Source: Planctomycetaceae bacterium (GTDB lineage: Bacteria; Planctomycetota; Planctomycetia; Pirellulales; UBA1268). Taken from it: a DNA stretch of 43,309 nt. Made by a program: the position numbers and the translations under genes. This document shows positions 15,757 to 24,535 of this stretch, piece by piece; position 1 is the stretch's first letter; each line of letters starts with the position of its first letter. Under the pieces are notes generated by a model. The model did not search any database. It was not told the DNA's origin and worked only from the letters and a program-made list of their open reading frames with translations. The stretch spans positions 1 through 43,309 of the forward strand of contig SXWA01000091.1 of assembly GCA_005791575.1 (NCBI GenBank), written 5' to 3'.

Positions 15757-17493
15757 ATGCCGACCAGTCCGCCCGACCGCGATCCCCGCCGGCTGCGCTC
15801 CTGGCGCTGGTTCGGCCCCGATGACCTGCGGAGCTTCGGTCACCGCAGCCGCCTCCGGCAGATGGGCCTTGCCGCCGACGATGCCGAAGGCAAACCGGTG
15901 ATCGCGGTCCTCAATACCTGGAGCGACCTCGCCCAGTGCCACACCCACTTCCGGGACCGGGCCGCCGACGTGAAACGGGGCGTCTGGCAGGCGGGGGGCT
16001 TCCCGGTCGAGATCCCGGTGCTCTCGCTGTCGGAGATGTTCGTCAAGCCGACGGCGATGTATCACCGTAATCTCCTCGCCATGGAGGTGGAGGAGGTGCT
16101 GCGCAGCCAGCCGATCGACGGCTGCGTGCTCATGGGGGGCTGCGACAAGACCGTGCCGGGGCTGCTCCTCGGGGCGATCTCGGCGGGGCTGCCGGCGATC
16201 TTCCTCCCGGCCGGTCCGATGCTCGCCGGCCGCTACCGTGACCAGCGGCTCGGCAGCGGCACCGACGTATGGAAGTTCTGGGCGGAGCGGCAGGCGGGCT
16301 GCCTTGCGGAATGCGCCTGGCGGCAGCTCGAGGAGGGGATCGCGCGTTCCCCCGGCACGTGCATGACGATGGGCACCGCGTCGACGATGGCGGCCGTCGC
16401 CGAGACGCTCGGCATGACGCTCCCCGGTGCGGCGACGATCCCCGCGGTCCACTCCGCCCATGCCCGCCTCGCCGCGGCCTGCGGCCGCCGGATCGTGGAG
16501 ATGGTGTGGGAAAACGTCACGCCGGCGTCGATCCTCGGCCCCGCTGCCTTTCGCAACGCGATCGTCGCCGACATGGCCCTCTGCGGGTCGACCAACGCGA
16601 TCGTGCATCTTGTCGCGCTGGCCCGGCGGGCCGGGGTGGCGCTCGCCCTCGACGACTTCGACCGGATCTCGCGCGTGGTGCCGGTGATCGCCAATCTGCG
16701 GCCCGCGGGCGCCTACCTGATGGAGGATTTCCACGATGCCGGCGGTGTGCCCGCGCTGCTGTCGCGGCTCCACGACCACCTCGCGCTCGATTGCCCCACG
16801 GTCAACGGGCGCTCGTTGGGGGAGAACATCGCCGGCGCGGAGGTGCTCGACGCCGACGTCATCCGCCCGCTCGACCGACCGCTCGATGCAGCCGGCGGCA
16901 CCTGCGTGCTCCGCGGCAGCCTCGCCCCCGACGGGTGCGTGATCAAGCCGACGGCGGCTGATCCGCGGCTGCTCGTGCACACCGGCCGGGCGATCGTCTT
17001 CCGCGACTACGCCGATCTCAAGGCGCGGATCGACGATCCCGCCCTCCCCGTCACCCCCGACAGCGTGCTCGTGCTCCAGTCGGCCGGTCCGGTGGGTGCC
17101 CCGGGGATGCCCGAGTGGGGGATGCTGCCGATTCCGCAGCGCCTCCTCGCCGCGGGGGTCCGCGACATGGTGCGGATCTCCGACGCGCGGATGTCGGGCA
17201 CGAGCTACGGCACCTGCGTGCTCCATGTCGCCCCCGAGTCGGCCATCGGCGGCCCGCTGGCGCTGGTGCGCGATGGCGACCTGATCGGCCTCGACGTGCC
17301 CGGCCGCCGTCTCGACCTGCTGGTGGAGGATGCGGAAGTAACGCGCCGCCGGGCCGAGTGGCGAGCCCCGCCGCGGCGCGTGCACCGTGGCTACGGGAGC
17401 TTGTATCTCGACGAGGTGACCCAGGCTCCCGACGGCTGCGACTTCCGCTTCCTCGAAGCGGGCCCCGACACACCCGAGCCCGACATTTTCTGA
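15757..17493 (+). CDS. IlvD/EDD-family sugar-acid dehydratase (L-arabinonate dehydratase-like)
   Basis: 578 residues, dehydratase of the IlvD/EDD family. Three cysteines at the positions that bind the [2Fe-2S] cluster in pentonate dehydratases are present: Cys61 (DLAQCHTHF), Cys129 (GGCDKTVPG) and Cys202 (SPGTCMTMGTAST). The C-terminal domain has DARMSGTSYGTCVLH with the candidate catalytic Ser, followed by APESAIGGPLALV. The N-terminus (RSWRWFGPDDLRSFGHRS) is closer to the sugar-acid branch than to biosynthetic IlvD. Reaction by family: aldonate to 2-keto-3-deoxy-aldonate. The DHDPS/KDG-aldolase-family gene follows 97 bp downstream and is the natural next enzyme. Substrate (arabinonate, xylonate, galactonate, fuconate) cannot be read from sequence. 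Confidence 0.9.
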   Translation: MPTSPPDRDPRRLRSWRWFGPDDLRSFGHRSRLRQMGLAADDAEGKPVIAVLNTWSDLAQCHTHFRDRAADVKRGVWQAGGFPVEIPVLSLSEMFVKPTAMYHRNLLAMEVEEVLRSQPIDGCVLMGGCDKTVPGLLLGAISAGLPAIFLPAGPMLAGRYRDQRLGSGTDVWKFWAERQAGCLAECAWRQLEEGIARSPGTCMTMGTASTMAAVAETLGMTLPGAATIPAVHSAHARLAAACGRRIVEMVWENVTPASILGPAAFRNAIVADMALCGSTNAIVHLVALARRAGVALALDDFDRISRVVPVIANLRPAGAYLMEDFHDAGGVPALLSRLHDHLALDCPTVNGRSLGENIAGAEVLDADVIRPLDRPLDAAGGTCVLRGSLAPDGCVIKPTAADPRLLVHTGRAIVFRDYADLKARIDDPALPVTPDSVLVLQSAGPVGAPGMPEWGMLPIPQRLLAAGVRDMVRISDARMSGTSYGTCVLHVAPESAIGGPLALVRDGDLIGLDVPGRRLDLLVEDAEVTRRRAEWRAPPRRVHRGYGSLYLDEVTQAPDGCDFRFLEAGPDTPEPDIF

Positions 17494-17560
17494 TCGGCGC
17501 ACGGGGAGGGCATGGCCGAAAAAGGGGCCGTTGCCCACTGTGCCGCGGCCGGGGCGAGTG

Positions 17561-17566
17561 TACGCT
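17561..17566 (+). promoter_or_regulatory. -10-like TACGCT before the aldolase-family gene
   Basis: TACGCT lies 24 bp before the ATG at 17591 and 14 bp before its ribosome site (AGGAG, 17581-17585), so the aldolase gene may have its own promoter as well as read-through from the dehydratase. Between 17494 and 17560 nothing else is seen. Confidence 0.35.
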
Positions 17567-17590
17567 GTCGGTCCATCCAGAGGAGTTGCC

Positions 17591-18514
17591 ATGATCACCG
17601 CCCCGCTCAGCCGCGACCACCTCGCCCGCTCCGTGATGGCCGTGCCGCCACTGGCCCGTGCGGCCGACGGCACGATCAGCGAGACGGAAAACGGCCGGAT
17701 CATCCGTCATCTGGAGGCGGGGGGGGTGGAGCTGCTGCTCTACGGCGGCAACGCCAATCTCTATCACTTGCCCCTCGGGGAATACGACGACCTCCTCGCG
17801 CTGCTCACCCGCCTCGCCGGGCCGCGCACCCTCGTGGTGCCCTCCGCGGGGCCGACATACGGACTGCTCCTCGAGCACGCGCGGATCGTGCGGCGGCACT
17901 CCTTTCCCACCGTGATGGTGCTGCCGCAGCAGGGGATCACGACGAGCCGCGGCGTGGCGGAGGGGGTGCGGCGCTTTGTCGATGCGGCGGGCGTGCCCGC
18001 CCTGCTCTACGTGAAGCACGACGGCTTCATCGAGCCCGAGGATGTCGCCGCGCTCGATCGCGAGGGGCTGATCTCGGCGATCAAGTATGCCACCGTGCGC
18101 AGCGACCCGGCCGCCGATCCCTCCCTGCGCCGCCTCGTGGGGGTCGTCGATCCGGGGAAGATCATCAGCGGCATCGGCGAGCAGCCGGCAATCATCCATC
18201 TCCGCGACTTCGGCCTCGGCGGCTTCACCAGCGGCTGCGTGTGCGTGGCGCCGCGGCTCTCGCAGGCGCTGCTCGCCGCGGTGCGGCGCGGTGACTTCCC
18301 GGCGGCCGAGCGGATCCGGGATGTTTTCTCCCCGCTCGAGGACCTGCGCAACGCGATCAATCCGATCCGCGTGCTCCATCAGGCCGTGGCGAGCGCCGGC
18401 ATCGCCGCCACCGGGCCACTCCTCCCGCTGCTCTCCACCGTCGAGGCGGCCGACGTGCCGCCGATCGCCGCAGCGGCGACGGCACTCTTGGCTGCCGACA
18501 AGCTTTCAGGGTGA
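17591..18514 (+). CDS. DHDPS/NAL-family lyase, probable 2-keto-3-deoxy sugar-acid aldolase or dehydratase
   Basis: 307 residues from ATG 17591, set by AGGAG five bases upstream; a longer frame from 17531 lacks this. TIM-barrel lyase of the dihydrodipicolinate synthase/N-acetylneuraminate lyase family: substrate-loop region GGNANLYHLPLGEY (52-65), Tyr140 (LLYVKHD), and Schiff-base Lys165 in ISAIKYATVR. The C-terminal region GGFTSGCVCVAPRLSQAL matches the family's GxxGxIS-like turn. Next to an IlvD/EDD dehydratase, it most likely cleaves or dehydrates a 2-keto-3-deoxy-pentonate or -hexonate; lysine biosynthesis (DapA) is unlikely given this context. The stop is followed at once by a 24-bp tandem repeat. 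Confidence 0.85.
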   Translation: MITAPLSRDHLARSVMAVPPLARAADGTISETENGRIIRHLEAGGVELLLYGGNANLYHLPLGEYDDLLALLTRLAGPRTLVVPSAGPTYGLLLEHARIVRRHSFPTVMVLPQQGITTSRGVAEGVRRFVDAAGVPALLYVKHDGFIEPEDVAALDREGLISAIKYATVRSDPAADPSLRRLVGVVDPGKIISGIGEQPAIIHLRDFGLGGFTSGCVCVAPRLSQALLAAVRRGDFPAAERIRDVFSPLEDLRNAINPIRVLHQAVASAGIAATGPLLPLLSTVEAADVPPIAAAATALLAADKLSG

Positions 18515-18601
18515 GCGGGCGTTGCGGTTCTCTGCCCGGCGGGCGTTGCGGTTCGATGATCGGCGGGCGTTGCGGTTCTCTGATCGGCGGGCGTTGCGGT
18601 T
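18515..18601 (+). repeat. 24-bp tandem repeat after the aldolase gene
   Basis: Three and a half copies of a 24-bp unit beginning GCGGGCGTTGCGGTT (18515-18538, 18539-18562, 18563-18586, 18587-18601), starting directly at the TGA stop. It lies between convergent genes. No spacers, so it is not a CRISPR. Confidence 0.93.
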
Positions 18602-18641
18602 GGCACTCTCGGGGCCGGATCGACTCCCCGGCCGCGTTCGT

Positions 18642-19271
18642 TCAGCCTGCCGGCGGTGCGCTCGCCGGAGGATCGACGCCGTCGTCGATCCGCGCGAGGG
18701 CCGCGCGGATCATCCGCAGCACCTTGCTCCGAGCCCGGTAGGCGGTGTTGATCTCGATCCCCAGTCGGTCGGCGACCGCGCGGCCGGAGAGGTGCTCGAG
18801 GGCGAGGAGGCGGAATGCCTCCCAGGTGTGGGGTTGGACACGCCCCTCCACCTCCGCCATCACGATCCGCAGCCGCTCGCCGTCGTACGCCTGCTCGATC
18901 CGGGCGATCAGCTCCTCCCTGGCAGGAACCGACGACACGACGGCGGCCACCGCCTCGGAGTCGGACTGGAGGGCGGTGTCAGGGGCGTCGGCATGCCAGT
19001 CGGCGAGGGCGGTGGTGACGATGCGCTTGAGATAGTGGCGAAACCGCCGTGCCGGATCGTAGTCAAACCTCGCTGACTGGCGCCAGAACCGTACCAGGAC
19101 CGTCTGGGCGACGTCTTCGGCATCGGCGGCCTGCAGACCACGGGCCCGGCACCACCCCAGGATGGCAGACGAGTAGATGCGAACGAACTCATCCCAGGCA
19201 TGATCGTCGCCCGGATGGTTGGTCAGCACATGGAGCAACGAAGCCCGCGTCGTGCACGGATCGTCCATCAT
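18642..19271 (-). CDS. ECF RNA polymerase sigma factor
   Basis: 209 residues; two adjacent ATGs at 19271 and 19268, with GAGG immediately upstream favouring either. Sigma-2 region about 25-95: AWDEFVRIYSSAILGWCRARG, then DAEDVAQTVLVRFW, where the DxxQ-type helix binds core polymerase and -10 DNA. Sigma-4 about 135-195: AFRLLALEHLSGRAVADRLG then a recognition helix INTAYRARSKVLRMIR. The two are joined by a 40-residue linker. In planctomycetes, ECF factors of this kind are commonly encoded beside large membrane-bound Ser/Thr kinases; here the kinase is divergent, 470 bp away. Inferred: an envelope- or stress-responsive switch controlled by that kinase. Confidence 0.92.
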   Translation of the reverse strand: MMDDPCTTRASLLHVLTNHPGDDHAWDEFVRIYSSAILGWCRARGLQAADAEDVAQTVLVRFWRQSARFDYDPARRFRHYLKRIVTTALADWHADAPDTALQSDSEAVAAVVSSVPAREELIARIEQAYDGERLRIVMAEVEGRVQPHTWEAFRLLALEHLSGRAVADRLGIEINTAYRARSKVLRMIRAALARIDDGVDPPASAPPAG

Positions 19272-19442
19272 CTGCCTCGCGTGACGCGCCGACCAGCCGC
19301 TCCGCCAAAGAGCGGATGGAAATCACCTCACGACCATGGAAAACCCATGGGGAGAAGATACCGGCACGCGAACAGCGAGCAACAGCGGTGCAGAATCTGG
19401 CTGAACCGATTGTCCCACGCCAGCCAGATGCAGTTGGTTCCC

Positions 19443-19484
19443 GACGTTGCCTGGCTCGGGCAAGACGTTGCCTGGCTCGGGCAA
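19443..19484 (+). repeat. 21-bp tandem duplication in the ECF/kinase intergenic region
   Basis: Two adjacent, identical copies of a 21-bp unit beginning GACGTTGCCTGGCTCGG. Confidence 0.95.
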
Positions 19485-19502
19485 TCAGCGAAACGTCCCG
19501 GC

Positions 19503-19570
19503 CCGGAGGTGCCTTTGAGCGACAAAACGCGGTTGCAGACTCATGGTGAGCAGCCCAAAGGCACCTCCGG
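19503..19570. repeat. 15-bp inverted repeat with 38-bp loop
   Basis: Left arm CCGGAGGTGCCTTTG (19503-19517) and right arm CAAAGGCACCTCCGG (19556-19570) are perfectly complementary. It lies between divergent regulatory genes, so a binding site or a structured leader/transcript are both possible. Confidence 0.85.
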
Positions 19571-19741
19571 AGGACCGCCGGAGCAGTCCCCACCCATCTA
19601 TACTACCGTTCGACGGAAAACCTGACAGCGCGACGCCGGTTTTTTTCCGGGGAACGGCCCACGCACCGGGCGGGGGTGCCTGGGTGGTGGGCCAATCGGG
19701 CTGGATTCCCGGACAGGCTTCGAGCCCACGGAAGACGTGCC

Positions 19742-22597
19742 ATGGCTGAGGCATCGACCGATCCATCCAGCGTGGCAGCCACCTGCCCCGACACCGACAC
19801 CCTCCGGGCGTTCGTCGACGAGCGCCTCGACGAGGCCAGTGCCACCCGCGTGATCCACCACCTCTCCGGCTGCGGCCGCTGTGATGACGCTGTTGCCGAG
19901 CTCGGCGCGGCGGGTGTGGTCGCCGGTCTCGAGCGATTCGCGCCGGAGACAACCGAAATCAGTTTTGCCGACCGGCTTCGCGCCCAGCGGCCACAGCGGC
20001 GGCCGCTCCCCAAGGTCGCTCCCGTGATCCCCGGCCTGCGCGACCTGGATCCGGTCGGTCGTGGCGGCATGGGGGTCGTGTACCGCGGCACCGACACCGC
20101 CACTGGAGAGACGGTCGCTGTCAAGGTGCTGTGGTCGGTCGGCGGCCTGACCGACTCGGCCCACGCAAGGGCCCGGCGCGAGGTGGAGGCGCTGGGGCGC
20201 ATCGACGATCCGGGTATCGTCCGCATCCTGCGCGCCGGGGTCTGTGATGGGGGAGCCCTCGAACCCGACGGTGTGCCCTTCATCGTCATGGAATGGGTCG
20301 ATGGGGAGACCCTCCAGCGGCGGACGGGGCCCCGGGCCCTGGTCGCAGACGACGCGGCGCGCGTGGTCCGCGACCTGGCCCGAGTCCTTGCCCGAGTGCA
20401 TGGCCTGGGTATCGTCCACCGCGACATCAAACCCGCCAACGTGTTTTTGATCCGCGCGGCGCTGACCAGCCTACCGTTGAGTCCGAAACTGGTCGATTTC
20501 GGCCTCGCACGCCACGACGACGGCCCGGGGTGGGACATGCTCTGCGACGTCGGGGGAACGCCCGGCTACATGGCTCCGGAGCAGTGGCACCGCGACGAGA
20601 CGCTCGGGGTGATCGGGCCAGCCACCGACATCTATGGGCTCGGAGCGACGCTCTATTTCCTTCTCGTGGGCCGTCCCCCGACCGACGGCCGATCACCGTT
20701 CGGCGGCACCGCGGCGTTGGCGGTGTGGCCTCCCGAATGGCATGCGGCCGATCGACCGCCGATCGCGGTCGATCTCCGCACGATCGTCGAGAAATGCCTG
20801 CGGCCGGTGCCCCTCGATCGCTACGCCTCCGCGGGGGAACTGGCGGACGATCTCGGGCGGTTTCTCGGAGGGCTTCCCATCAGGGCCCGCAGGGCGGCCG
20901 TCTCCGAGCGGATCGCCACCTGGGTGGGCCACAATCAAGTCAAGGCAGTGACGGCGCTCCTCACGACGCTGCTCGTCGTGGCGACCACGACGGGGGCATG
21001 GCTGCACACGGTCCGGCTCGCGATGGCCAATCGAACCGCAACCCAGGCACGGGTCAGTGCCGAGGATTCCCTCCGCCGTCTGACCGGCACTTGGGTGGAG
21101 ACGAAGCTCAGCCGCAGCTCAACCCTCGACCATGAGGATCGGTTATTCCTCGACGAGGTCCGTGATCTGTACCGTTCGTGGCCTTTTGAGCCCGACGCAA
21201 CGGCAGCCCTGCGATTCCGGGCCGAGGGGCTGGGGAAAATCGCGCGGATCCTCAGCCGGGTCGCCAGTCCCGGCGAGGCCAGCGCCGTCTATGACGAGGC
21301 GATCACCACACTCGATGCCTTCGAGCAGCTCGTCGGCGACCGATCCGCGTTTGTCGGATTGCGCCTGTCACTCCTGCAGTCCGATTACCTCCTCTACTAC
21401 TATTTCGACGGGTCGCCATCGAGCCGTCAGCTCCCGCGGCGAATCAGGAGGCTCCTCGATGATCCCGCCGCCCGGGACGCACGCTCCCCCGCCGACAGGA
21501 GCCGCGTGGTGCTTGCGGAGATCGATCTGGCGCTCGCCGAAGCCGCGTCGGAGTCCGCGACGGAGTCGACGGCCACTGGATCGGATCAGCAGCCGACGGC
21601 GGTGGTCGACCCGGAGGCATTGCTCCGCGAGATGGCGGTCCTCGAGGGTCGGGCACCCGATGACCCTGTCGTGGCGGAAAACCGCATCAAGGGACTGATG
21701 GCGGCGAGCTTCCTCGGTACCTCGGGAAGCGGCGCGGGTTCAACGCGCGGCCGGCTCCGCTTGGCTGCGGAGCTGGCGACACGGTGCCTGGATCGCTTTC
21801 ACCCCCTCGAGGACCAAACGCGATTCCTCCGGCAGCAGGTCCTGGCCATGGCGAGGTTGTGCGATGTGGAACACGGCCAGGGTGACCACGCGGCGAGTGT
21901 CGCGACGGCCTGCCGGTTGCTCGAGATCACCCGTGAGCAGTCCGACTACGACACGACACTGGACCTGTTCTTCCGTGGCGAGCGCATCGAGGCGCAGATT
22001 CGCAGGGCCAAGGCATTGATTGCATTGGGCCGACCGGAGGCTTGCGACGCGGATCTCGTCGAGGCGATCGCCAGCGCGAGTCGTTCGGTGGCGGAACAGC
22101 CCGCGGTCTTCACCCATGCCGCCCGGCTCCTCAAGGTGCTCGGTGCCCGGGCGACGTCACTGATCGCGTTGGGACGGAAAGCAGAGGCCGCAGAACATGT
22201 TGAGCGGATCGGCGACGTGCTCCGCCCATGGCTCTCGTCCCCGGATCGAGGCGCGTGGGCACGCGAGACCATCAATCGCGTTCACACTGACGCCGGGCGC
22301 TTGCTGCTCGACGACGGAAAACCCGCCGAAGCGATCGCCCACTTCCGCAAGCTCCTCACGCTCGTGCGCCCCGACCGGCGGCGCGAGGCTGCCGACCTCC
22401 TCATGGCCGCCGCTGCCGCCGCCGGTCGCCACGACGTCGCCCGTGAGGCATTCCTCGAGATGATGAAAGACGAGCAGGTGCGGCGGGCGGTGTGGGAGCG
22501 CCTCGGGATCGACGGCGCGACATCGCCGGCGACGGCGGCCGTCACGGCTGACTCTGCCACGGCGGCAGCGGCCGGCACGGCCCCTCCGGCACCCTGA
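19742..22597 (+). CDS. Membrane Ser/Thr protein kinase with N-terminal anti-sigma-like zinc finger and TPR-like output
   Basis: 951 residues. N-terminus (about 14-55): a zinc-associated anti-sigma-like fold with His40-x3-Cys44-x2-Cys47 (HLSGCGRC). Kinase domain about 100-375: glycine loop VGRGGMGVVYRG (106-117), Lys128 (VAVKVL), catalytic loop HRDIKPAN (226-233), DFG (252-254), activation segment GGTPGYMAPEQW. One membrane helix about 398-425 (AVTALLTTLLVVATTTGAW). The 520-residue exterior part is helical and TPR-like (for example LAAELATRCLDRFHP, QPAVFTHAARLLKVLGARA), with an Ala-rich tail. All Hanks-kinase catalytic residues look intact. Divergent to the ECF sigma factor: inferred partner switch in which zinc finger and/or phosphorylation regulates sigma. 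Ends 7 bp from the convergent uup gene. Confidence 0.93.
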   Translation: MAEASTDPSSVAATCPDTDTLRAFVDERLDEASATRVIHHLSGCGRCDDAVAELGAAGVVAGLERFAPETTEISFADRLRAQRPQRRPLPKVAPVIPGLRDLDPVGRGGMGVVYRGTDTATGETVAVKVLWSVGGLTDSAHARARREVEALGRIDDPGIVRILRAGVCDGGALEPDGVPFIVMEWVDGETLQRRTGPRALVADDAARVVRDLARVLARVHGLGIVHRDIKPANVFLIRAALTSLPLSPKLVDFGLARHDDGPGWDMLCDVGGTPGYMAPEQWHRDETLGVIGPATDIYGLGATLYFLLVGRPPTDGRSPFGGTAALAVWPPEWHAADRPPIAVDLRTIVEKCLRPVPLDRYASAGELADDLGRFLGGLPIRARRAAVSERIATWVGHNQVKAVTALLTTLLVVATTTGAWLHTVRLAMANRTATQARVSAEDSLRRLTGTWVETKLSRSSTLDHEDRLFLDEVRDLYRSWPFEPDATAALRFRAEGLGKIARILSRVASPGEASAVYDEAITTLDAFEQLVGDRSAFVGLRLSLLQSDYLLYYYFDGSPSSRQLPRRIRRLLDDPAARDARSPADRSRVVLAEIDLALAEAASESATESTATGSDQQPTAVVDPEALLREMAVLEGRAPDDPVVAENRIKGLMAASFLGTSGSGAGSTRGRLRLAAELATRCLDRFHPLEDQTRFLRQQVLAMARLCDVEHGQGDHAASVATACRLLEITREQSDYDTTLDLFFRGERIEAQIRRAKALIALGRPEACDADLVEAIASASRSVAEQPAVFTHAARLLKVLGARATSLIALGRKAEAAEHVERIGDVLRPWLSSPDRGAWARETINRVHTDAGRLLLDDGKPAEAIAHFRKLLTLVRPDRRREAADLLMAAAAAAGRHDVAREAFLEMMKDEQVRRAVWERLGIDGATSPATAAVTADSATAAAAGTAPPAP

Positions 22598-22604
22598 CGG
22601 CCGC

Positions 22605-24440
22605 TCACCCCGCGCCCGGCTGCACCGTTTCGAGCGCTTCCCAACGGGCGTAGGCGGTCTGCAGCCGCTCCTCGAGCTCGCGGAGGCGGGCCTGCTCCGC
22701 GGCGATCATGTCGCGCGGCTGCCGGTAGTGCTCCGGGGCGGCCACGGCGGCATGGAGAGCCGCGACGTCGGCCTCGAGGCGTTCGATCAGCCCGGGGAGC
22801 GCGGCCAGTTCCTGCTGCTCCTTGAAAGTTAGCCGTCGCTTCCGCGTGGCTGTGGCCTGGGGTGCGGAAGGAGACGGCGCCGGCCGAGCGTCGCCTGCCG
22901 GTGCCCCCTCCGGCACGGTGGGCCGCTGCCGCAGCCAGTCGGTGTAACCGCCGGCATACTCCTTGACGGTGTGCGATCCAGCGACCGCCCCCCGGCCCGC
23001 CACCGGCTCGAACACGAGCGTGCTGGTGACGACATGATCGAGGAAGTCGCGATCGTGGCTCACGACCAGCACCGTGCCGGAGAACTCCACGAGCCGTTCC
23101 TCGAGCAGCTCCATCGTCTCCTGATCGAGGTCGTTGGTCGGTTCGTCGAGCACGATGAGGTTGGCCGGCTTGGCGAACAGCCGGGCGATGAGCACCCGGT
23201 TGCGTTCGCCCCCCGAGAGGAAGCGCACCAAGCCGCGGGCGCGCTCGGGGGTGAAGAGGAAATCGCGGAGGTAGCCGACGACATGCCGCGGCTGGCCGGC
23301 GATCCGCACCGTCTCCGACCCGTCGGCGACGTTGTCGGCCACCGAGCGGTCGGGATCGAGTTGTTCCTGGAGTTGGTCGAACCAGGCCACCTGGAGGTTC
23401 GTGCCGAGGCGCACTCTCCCGGCGGCCGGCTCCAATCTCCCGAGCAGGAGCGCGAGGAGCGTCGACTTGCCGACACCGTTGCGGCCGATGATCCCGATCC
23501 GGTCGCCACGCATCACGGTGGTGGTGACGTCGGCCAGCACGCGCCGTCCGCCGCGGTCGGCAGCCACCCCCTCGAGCGCCGCGACCAGGGCCCCGCTGCG
23601 CTCCGCCTCCTGGATGCGGAGGTTCACCGTGCCCACCGCCTTCCGCCGGGCCGCGTGGTCGCGCCGCATCGCCTCGAGGGCGCGCACACGCCCTTCGTTG
23701 CGCGTCCGCCGGGCCTTGATACCGGTGCGGATCCAGGCCTCCTCCTCGGCGAGCCGCTTGTCGAACAGTGCGGCCTGCTTCTCCTCGGCGAGCAGCGCGT
23801 CCTCCCGCCGGGCGAGGAAGGTGTCGTAGTCGCACGACCAGTCGAAGAGCCGGCCCCGGTCGATCTCGAGGATCCGCGTGGCGAGGCGGCGGAGGAAGGC
23901 CCGGTCGTGGGTGACGAAGACGAGCGTGCCGGTCCAGCGGCCGAGGAAGCGCTCGAGCCACTCGATCGCCTCGATGTCGAGGTGGTTGGTGGGCTCGTCG
24001 AGGAGGAGGAGATCGGGCTCGGCGACGAGCGCCCGCGCCAGGAGCACGCGTCGTTTCATGCCGGCGGAGAGGGTGGCGACGTCGGACGTGCCGTCGAGAT
24101 CCATCCGTGCGAGGATCCGCGTCACCGCGCCGTCGCGTCGCCAGGCGGCGTCGTCGGCCGTCGCCGGGAGCCCCGACTCGACGACCGCGGCCACGCTGCC
24201 GGCCAGGTCGGCCGGCACGTCCTGCGGGAGGAGGGCGATCACCGTGCCGGGCGGCCGGGCAACCTCGCCGTCGTCGGCGGTCACCTGACCGGCGAGCAGC
24301 CGCATGAACGTGGGCTTGCCGGCGCCGTTGCGGCCGAGGAGACCGATCCTCTGCCCCGGTTCGATCACGCAATCGATCGCGTCGAGCAGCGGTGGACCAC
24401 CGACGGAGAGCGACACCCCGCGGAGCGTGACGAGCGGCAT
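22605..24440 (-). CDS. uup: ABC-F family ATPase, Uup type
   Basis: 611 residues from ATG 24440. Two nucleotide-binding domains with no membrane segments. NBD1: Walker A GRNGAGKPT (36-44), signature LSAGMKRR, Walker B LLLLDEPTNHLD. NBD2: Walker A GRNGVGKST, signature FLSGGERNR, Walker B LIVLDEPTNDLD. Charged inter-domain linker and a C-terminal coiled coil (LTFKEQQELAALPGLIERLE ... RWEALE) typical of Uup, which binds DNA/ribosome and affects replication and translation. Unusual: Pro43 replaces the Ser that follows the Walker A Lys in NBD1 (codon CCC at 24314-24312), which should impair Mg-nucleotide binding at one site; a single base from Ser. Upstream oxidoreductase ends 91 bp before, with a tandem repeat between. 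Confidence 0.92.
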   Translation of the reverse strand: MPLVTLRGVSLSVGGPPLLDAIDCVIEPGQRIGLLGRNGAGKPTFMRLLAGQVTADDGEVARPPGTVIALLPQDVPADLAGSVAAVVESGLPATADDAAWRRDGAVTRILARMDLDGTSDVATLSAGMKRRVLLARALVAEPDLLLLDEPTNHLDIEAIEWLERFLGRWTGTLVFVTHDRAFLRRLATRILEIDRGRLFDWSCDYDTFLARREDALLAEEKQAALFDKRLAEEEAWIRTGIKARRTRNEGRVRALEAMRRDHAARRKAVGTVNLRIQEAERSGALVAALEGVAADRGGRRVLADVTTTVMRGDRIGIIGRNGVGKSTLLALLLGRLEPAAGRVRLGTNLQVAWFDQLQEQLDPDRSVADNVADGSETVRIAGQPRHVVGYLRDFLFTPERARGLVRFLSGGERNRVLIARLFAKPANLIVLDEPTNDLDQETMELLEERLVEFSGTVLVVSHDRDFLDHVVTSTLVFEPVAGRGAVAGSHTVKEYAGGYTDWLRQRPTVPEGAPAGDARPAPSPSAPQATATRKRRLTFKEQQELAALPGLIERLEADVAALHAAVAAPEHYRQPRDMIAAEQARLRELEERLQTAYARWEALETVQPGAG

Positions 24441-24461
24441 GGGATTCCCGGGGTGGCCCGG

Positions 24462-24535
24462 CGGGGGCTGGGTTGTTGGACGGGGGCTGGGTTGTTGGGC
24501 GGGGGCGGTCGGTTGGACGGGGGCGGTCGGTTCAG
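24462..24535 (+). repeat. Two adjoining tandem repeats (19 bp x2, 18 bp x2)
   Basis: CGGGGGCTGGGTTGTTGGR at 24462-24480 and 24481-24499, followed by CGGGGGCGGTCGGTTSRR at 24500-24517 and 24518-24535. The last copy covers the stop codon of the oxidoreductase. On the minus strand this lies between that gene and the uup start. Confidence 0.9.

Larger units (their letters stand above)
19272..19741. promoter_or_regulatory. Divergent ECF/kinase intergenic region
   Basis: 470 bp without a convincing gene. It holds a 21-bp tandem duplication (19443-19484), a 15-bp perfect inverted repeat (19503-19570), a -10-like TATACT at 19599-19604 toward the kinase, and a run of seven T (about 19639-19646) flanked by CCGG. 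Its base composition is less GC-rich than the neighbouring genes. It probably contains both promoters and possible autoregulation by the ECF factor. Confidence 0.5.

Noticed and set aside
18515-18601. CRISPR-like array of 24-bp units
   Set aside because: Units are directly adjacent with no spacers and no cas genes nearby; it is a simple tandem repeat.
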